Assembly: GCA_033852075.1 (NCBI GenBank)
Contig: JAWSVC010000015.1
Span: 1 to 64,000 of the forward strand
Source of the DNA: QZLE01 sp033852075
GTDB taxonomy: Bacteria > Pseudomonadota > Gammaproteobacteria > QZLD01
Direction of reading: 5' to 3'
DNA: 64,000 nucleotides
Shown: positions 62,070 through 64,000 of the stretch, piece by piece
Layout: each line of letters opens with the position of its first letter
Position numbering within the stretch: the stretch's first letter is position 1
The notes under the pieces: generated by a model
Database searches by the model: none
What the model was told of the DNA's origin: nothing
The model's input: only the letters and a program-made list of their open reading frames with translations
Translations under genes and position numbers: made by a program

Positions 62070-62858
62070 TTAATCCCCATCAATTAAATCACCAATGGAC
62101 CCCAATAGTGAACCTTCCCCCTTACGCTGCCCTCCAACTGATGGCGCGCTCTTAATAATCCTGTCAGCAAGCCTGGAAAATGGTAAAGACTGAATCCAAA
62201 CAGTTCCAGTACCTCTAAGTGTTGCAAGAAACAATCCTTCACCACCAAAAATCATACTTTTAAGGCCTCCAGCCCTTTCAATAGAGTATTCAACACCTGG
62301 GGTAAACGCAGCAAGGCATCCTGTATCAAGTTTAAGGGTTTCATTATTAAGTTCTTTCTTAACTAAGGTGCCGCAGACATGAATAAACGCCATACCATCA
62401 CCTTCAAGTTTTTGCAAAATAAAACCTTCACCACCAAAGAACCCTGCACCAAATTTTTGCGTAAAAGTTACAGATACTTTTGTACCAAGAGCTGCAGCAA
62501 GAAATGCATCTTTCTGACAAATAACTTCACCACCAATCTCTGCCATATTCAATGCTTCGATTTTACCGGGATATGGCGCTGCAAATGCAACCCTCTTTTT
62601 TCCACCAACAGCATTGGTAAAATGAGTCATGAAAAGAGATTCGCCTGTAATAGCGCGTTTACCTGCGCTCAGCACTTTTCCAAAGAACCCTTCGTTTGCA
62701 TCTGAACCATCTCCCATTTTTGCTTCAAAGGTTATTCCATCTTCCATATAATTCATGGCACCAGCTTCAGCTATTACAGTCTCGCCACCGTCGAGTTCAA
62801 CCTCAACAAGCTGCATATCATCTCCAATAATTTCATAATCAACTTCATGGCAACGCAT
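62070..62858 (-). CDS. TIGR00266 (AIM24-like) family protein
   Basis: A 262-residue all-beta cytoplasmic protein. It has MQLVEVELDGGETVIAEAGAMNYME, ESLFMTHFTNAVGGKKRVAFAAPYPGKI, GGEGFILQKLEGDGMAFIHVCGTL and GGEGLFLATLRGTGTVWIQSLPFSRLADRI, characteristic of TIGR00266/DUF124. The function is unknown; the mitochondrial relative AIM24 acts in inner-membrane organisation. It is divergent from nudJ. Confidence 0.92.
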   Translation of the reverse strand: MRCHEVDYEIIGDDMQLVEVELDGGETVIAEAGAMNYMEDGITFEAKMGDGSDANEGFFGKVLSAGKRAITGESLFMTHFTNAVGGKKRVAFAAPYPGKIEALNMAEIGGEVICQKDAFLAAALGTKVSVTFTQKFGAGFFGGEGFILQKLEGDGMAFIHVCGTLVKKELNNETLKLDTGCLAAFTPGVEYSIERAGGLKSMIFGGEGLFLATLRGTGTVWIQSLPFSRLADRIIKSAPSVGGQRKGEGSLLGSIGDLIDGD

Positions 62859-63077
62859 ATCAAAATCCTCCTAATTTGATCCAAATAGTTAAGTCAAGAA
62901 TATATCAAGTGTATGGGATGATTCAAAACAATTCTATCTTTATGAAAATTTAGGTTTTTTAATGTAAAACACTATTTTTTATATGCGATAACAAATCTTT
63001 TTAAAATAAACGGTTTAGAATCAAAGCAATCCGATATATCATATAGCTCTTTTTAGTATTATTTTTTGGACGTAAAT

Positions 63078-63533
63078 ATGAAATGTGAAACATGGAAGCC
63101 ACATGTAACAGTGGCATCTATTGTTGAAAAGGATAACCGCTTTTTATGCGTTAAAGAGCTCATTGATGGGAAGGAAGTTATTAATCAGCCTGCAGGACAC
63201 CTTGATCCCAACGAAACATTATTCGACGCGGTTATAAGAGAAACTCAAGAAGAAACCGGATACACAGTTGAACCGGAGTACCTTGTTGGTATTTATCAGT
63301 GGAAACACCCAACAAAAGATAAGACATTTTTGCGCTTTGTTTTTTCGGCATCAATATCAGATCATAATCCGGATCAAGAACTTGATACAGGTATTTTAGA
63401 AGCACTATGGCACTCAGAAGAGGAGCTTAATGGTGATAACATCAGCATTCGCAGCCCAATGGTTCTTCAAGCAATAAATGACTATAAGCAAGGTAAAAAA
63501 TACCCAGTTAATTTAGTACAGCATCTTATCTAA
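63078..63533 (+). CDS. nudJ: NUDIX phosphatase NudJ
   Basis: A 151-residue NUDIX hydrolase. The NUDIX box is GHLDPNETLFDAVIRETQEETGY (Gx5Ex7REUXEExGU). The start KPHVTVASIVEKDNRFLCVKE and YLVGIYQWKHP match E. coli NudJ, which hydrolyses nucleoside di- and triphosphates and HMP pyrophosphate. I use ATG 63078, eight bases after GGA; the open frame begins slightly earlier at a TTG. mnmA follows 19 bases later, the same order as in E. coli. Confidence 0.93.
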   Translation: MKCETWKPHVTVASIVEKDNRFLCVKELIDGKEVINQPAGHLDPNETLFDAVIRETQEETGYTVEPEYLVGIYQWKHPTKDKTFLRFVFSASISDHNPDQELDTGILEALWHSEEELNGDNISIRSPMVLQAINDYKQGKKYPVNLVQHLI

Positions 63534-63552
63534 CAACAAAAGCATTTAATCT

Positions 63553-64000
63553 ATGAACGCTCCTGAAAACAACAAAGATATTAGAATCATTGTCGGCATG
63601 TCCGGAGGTGTTGATTCTTCAGTTGCAGCACTTTTGTTAAAAGAAGAAGGTTATGAAATTCATGGCCTTTTTATGAAAAACTGGGAAGATGACGATACCG
63701 AATCTTATTGTTCTGCCTCAGAAGACAGGCATGATGCCAAACTAGTTTGTCAGGAGCTAGAAATCCCTTTGCACAATGCAAACTTTGCTAAAGAGTATAA
63801 AGAAAATGTATTCGCCTATTTTATACGTGAATATGAAGCTGGCAGGACACCTAATCCAGATATTCTTTGTAACAGAGAAATTAAGTTTAAAAGCTTTTTA
63901 AACTATGCTGAGCGCCTTGGAGCAAAATATATCGCCACAGGGCATTATGTGCGCAAACGTGAAAATAACGATGGCAGTTTTTCCTTGCTTAAAGGACTAG
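63553..64000 (+). CDS. mnmA: tRNA-specific 2-thiouridylase MnmA, 3' end cut by window
   Basis: Adds sulfur to U34 of tRNAs for Lys, Glu and Gln. The first 149 residues are present: ATP-binding PP-loop IIVGMSGGVDSSVAALLLKEEGYEIHGLFMKNWEDDD, then the first catalytic Cys region AGRTPNPDILCNREIKF and AERLGAKYIATGHYVRK. The start is ATG 63553, shortly after nudJ. The gene continues past the right edge. Confidence 0.95.
   Translation, partial: MNAPENNKDIRIIVGMSGGVDSSVAALLLKEEGYEIHGLFMKNWEDDDTESYCSASEDRHDAKLVCQELEIPLHNANFAKEYKENVFAYFIREYEAGRTPNPDILCNREIKFKSFLNYAERLGAKYIATGHYVRKRENNDGSFSLLKGL

Noticed and set aside
1..64000. tRNA or rRNA genes
   Set aside because: Apart from the tRNA-like ends of tmRNA I found no T-loop plus acceptor combination; I could not run a covariance search, so small misses are possible.

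Overview
The window is about 64 kb of an AT-rich (by eye roughly 35% GC) bacterial chromosome. Its gene set points to a gammaproteobacterium: PhoBR-PstSCAB-PhoU with the long forms of PstC and PstA, LexA with a SulA-like partner, LolCDE, BamE, RatA/RatB, SmpB next to a one-piece tmRNA with tag ANDENYALAA, DjlA, YceH and a NudJ-MnmA pair. I cannot name the genus from sequence alone. Most of the window is core genome. The clear mobile DNA is one IS6-family element; short dispersed palindromic repeats are scattered between genes, and there is one NN assembly gap.

Layout. 1-9.2 kb: end of a YjdF-like membrane protein, then the whole phosphate regulon, phoB-phoR-pstS-pstC-pstA-pstB-phoU, with direct-repeat Pho boxes before phoB and pstS. 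9.3-12.6 kb: SOS unit (lexA plus a SulA-like gene, consensus SOS box), a divergent 5'-nucleotidase and a CBS-GGDEF diguanylate cyclase. 12.9-16.9 kb: a 1339-residue GAF-rich hybrid histidine kinase. 16.9-27.2 kb: citramalate synthase, leuB, leuD, leuC and the livKHMGF transporter. 27.2-36.7 kb: a candidate Csr/Rsm-type small RNA, topA, a response regulator, ilvC, ilvN, proS, a lytic transglycosylase and trmH. 36.7-39.3 kb: a candidate small RNA with two C-rich loops, a HAMP-type membrane protein, an XRE-LuxR fusion regulator and a divergent secreted protein. 39.3-48.1 kb: racemase, short-chain dehydrogenase, djlA, ankyrin lipoprotein, an array of hairpins, yceH, a hydrolase-methyltransferase fusion, a LysR regulator, bamE and ratBA. 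48.2-50 kb: smpB, ssrA and the IS6 element. 50-57.8 kb: recJ, thrC, hom and the Lol exporter. 58-64 kb: agmatine-to-putrescine genes, a 780-base AT-rich intergenic region with three clustered DnaA boxes, a TraB/GumN protein, a TIGR00266 protein, nudJ and the start of mnmA.

How the parts fit. Branched-chain amino acid metabolism recurs: citramalate synthase with LeuBCD can make 2-oxobutyrate for isoleucine without threonine deaminase, IlvN and IlvC supply the following steps, and Liv imports the products. thrC and hom cover the threonine branch. leuA, ilvA and the acetolactate synthase large subunit are not in this window. Signalling genes are plentiful: a two-component pair, a hybrid kinase with phosphorelay domains, a diguanylate cyclase, a stand-alone receiver protein and a LuxR-like regulator with no luxI nearby.

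The least expected observations are the twin C-loop small RNA (36913-36992), the GGA-rich RNA upstream of livK with a GacA-type palindrome (27281-27504), the XRE plus LuxR-type regulator (37502-38500), the five-hairpin array (43078-43236), the hydrolase-methyltransferase fusion (44034-45761) and the DnaA-box cluster (60593-60627) lying away from dnaA.
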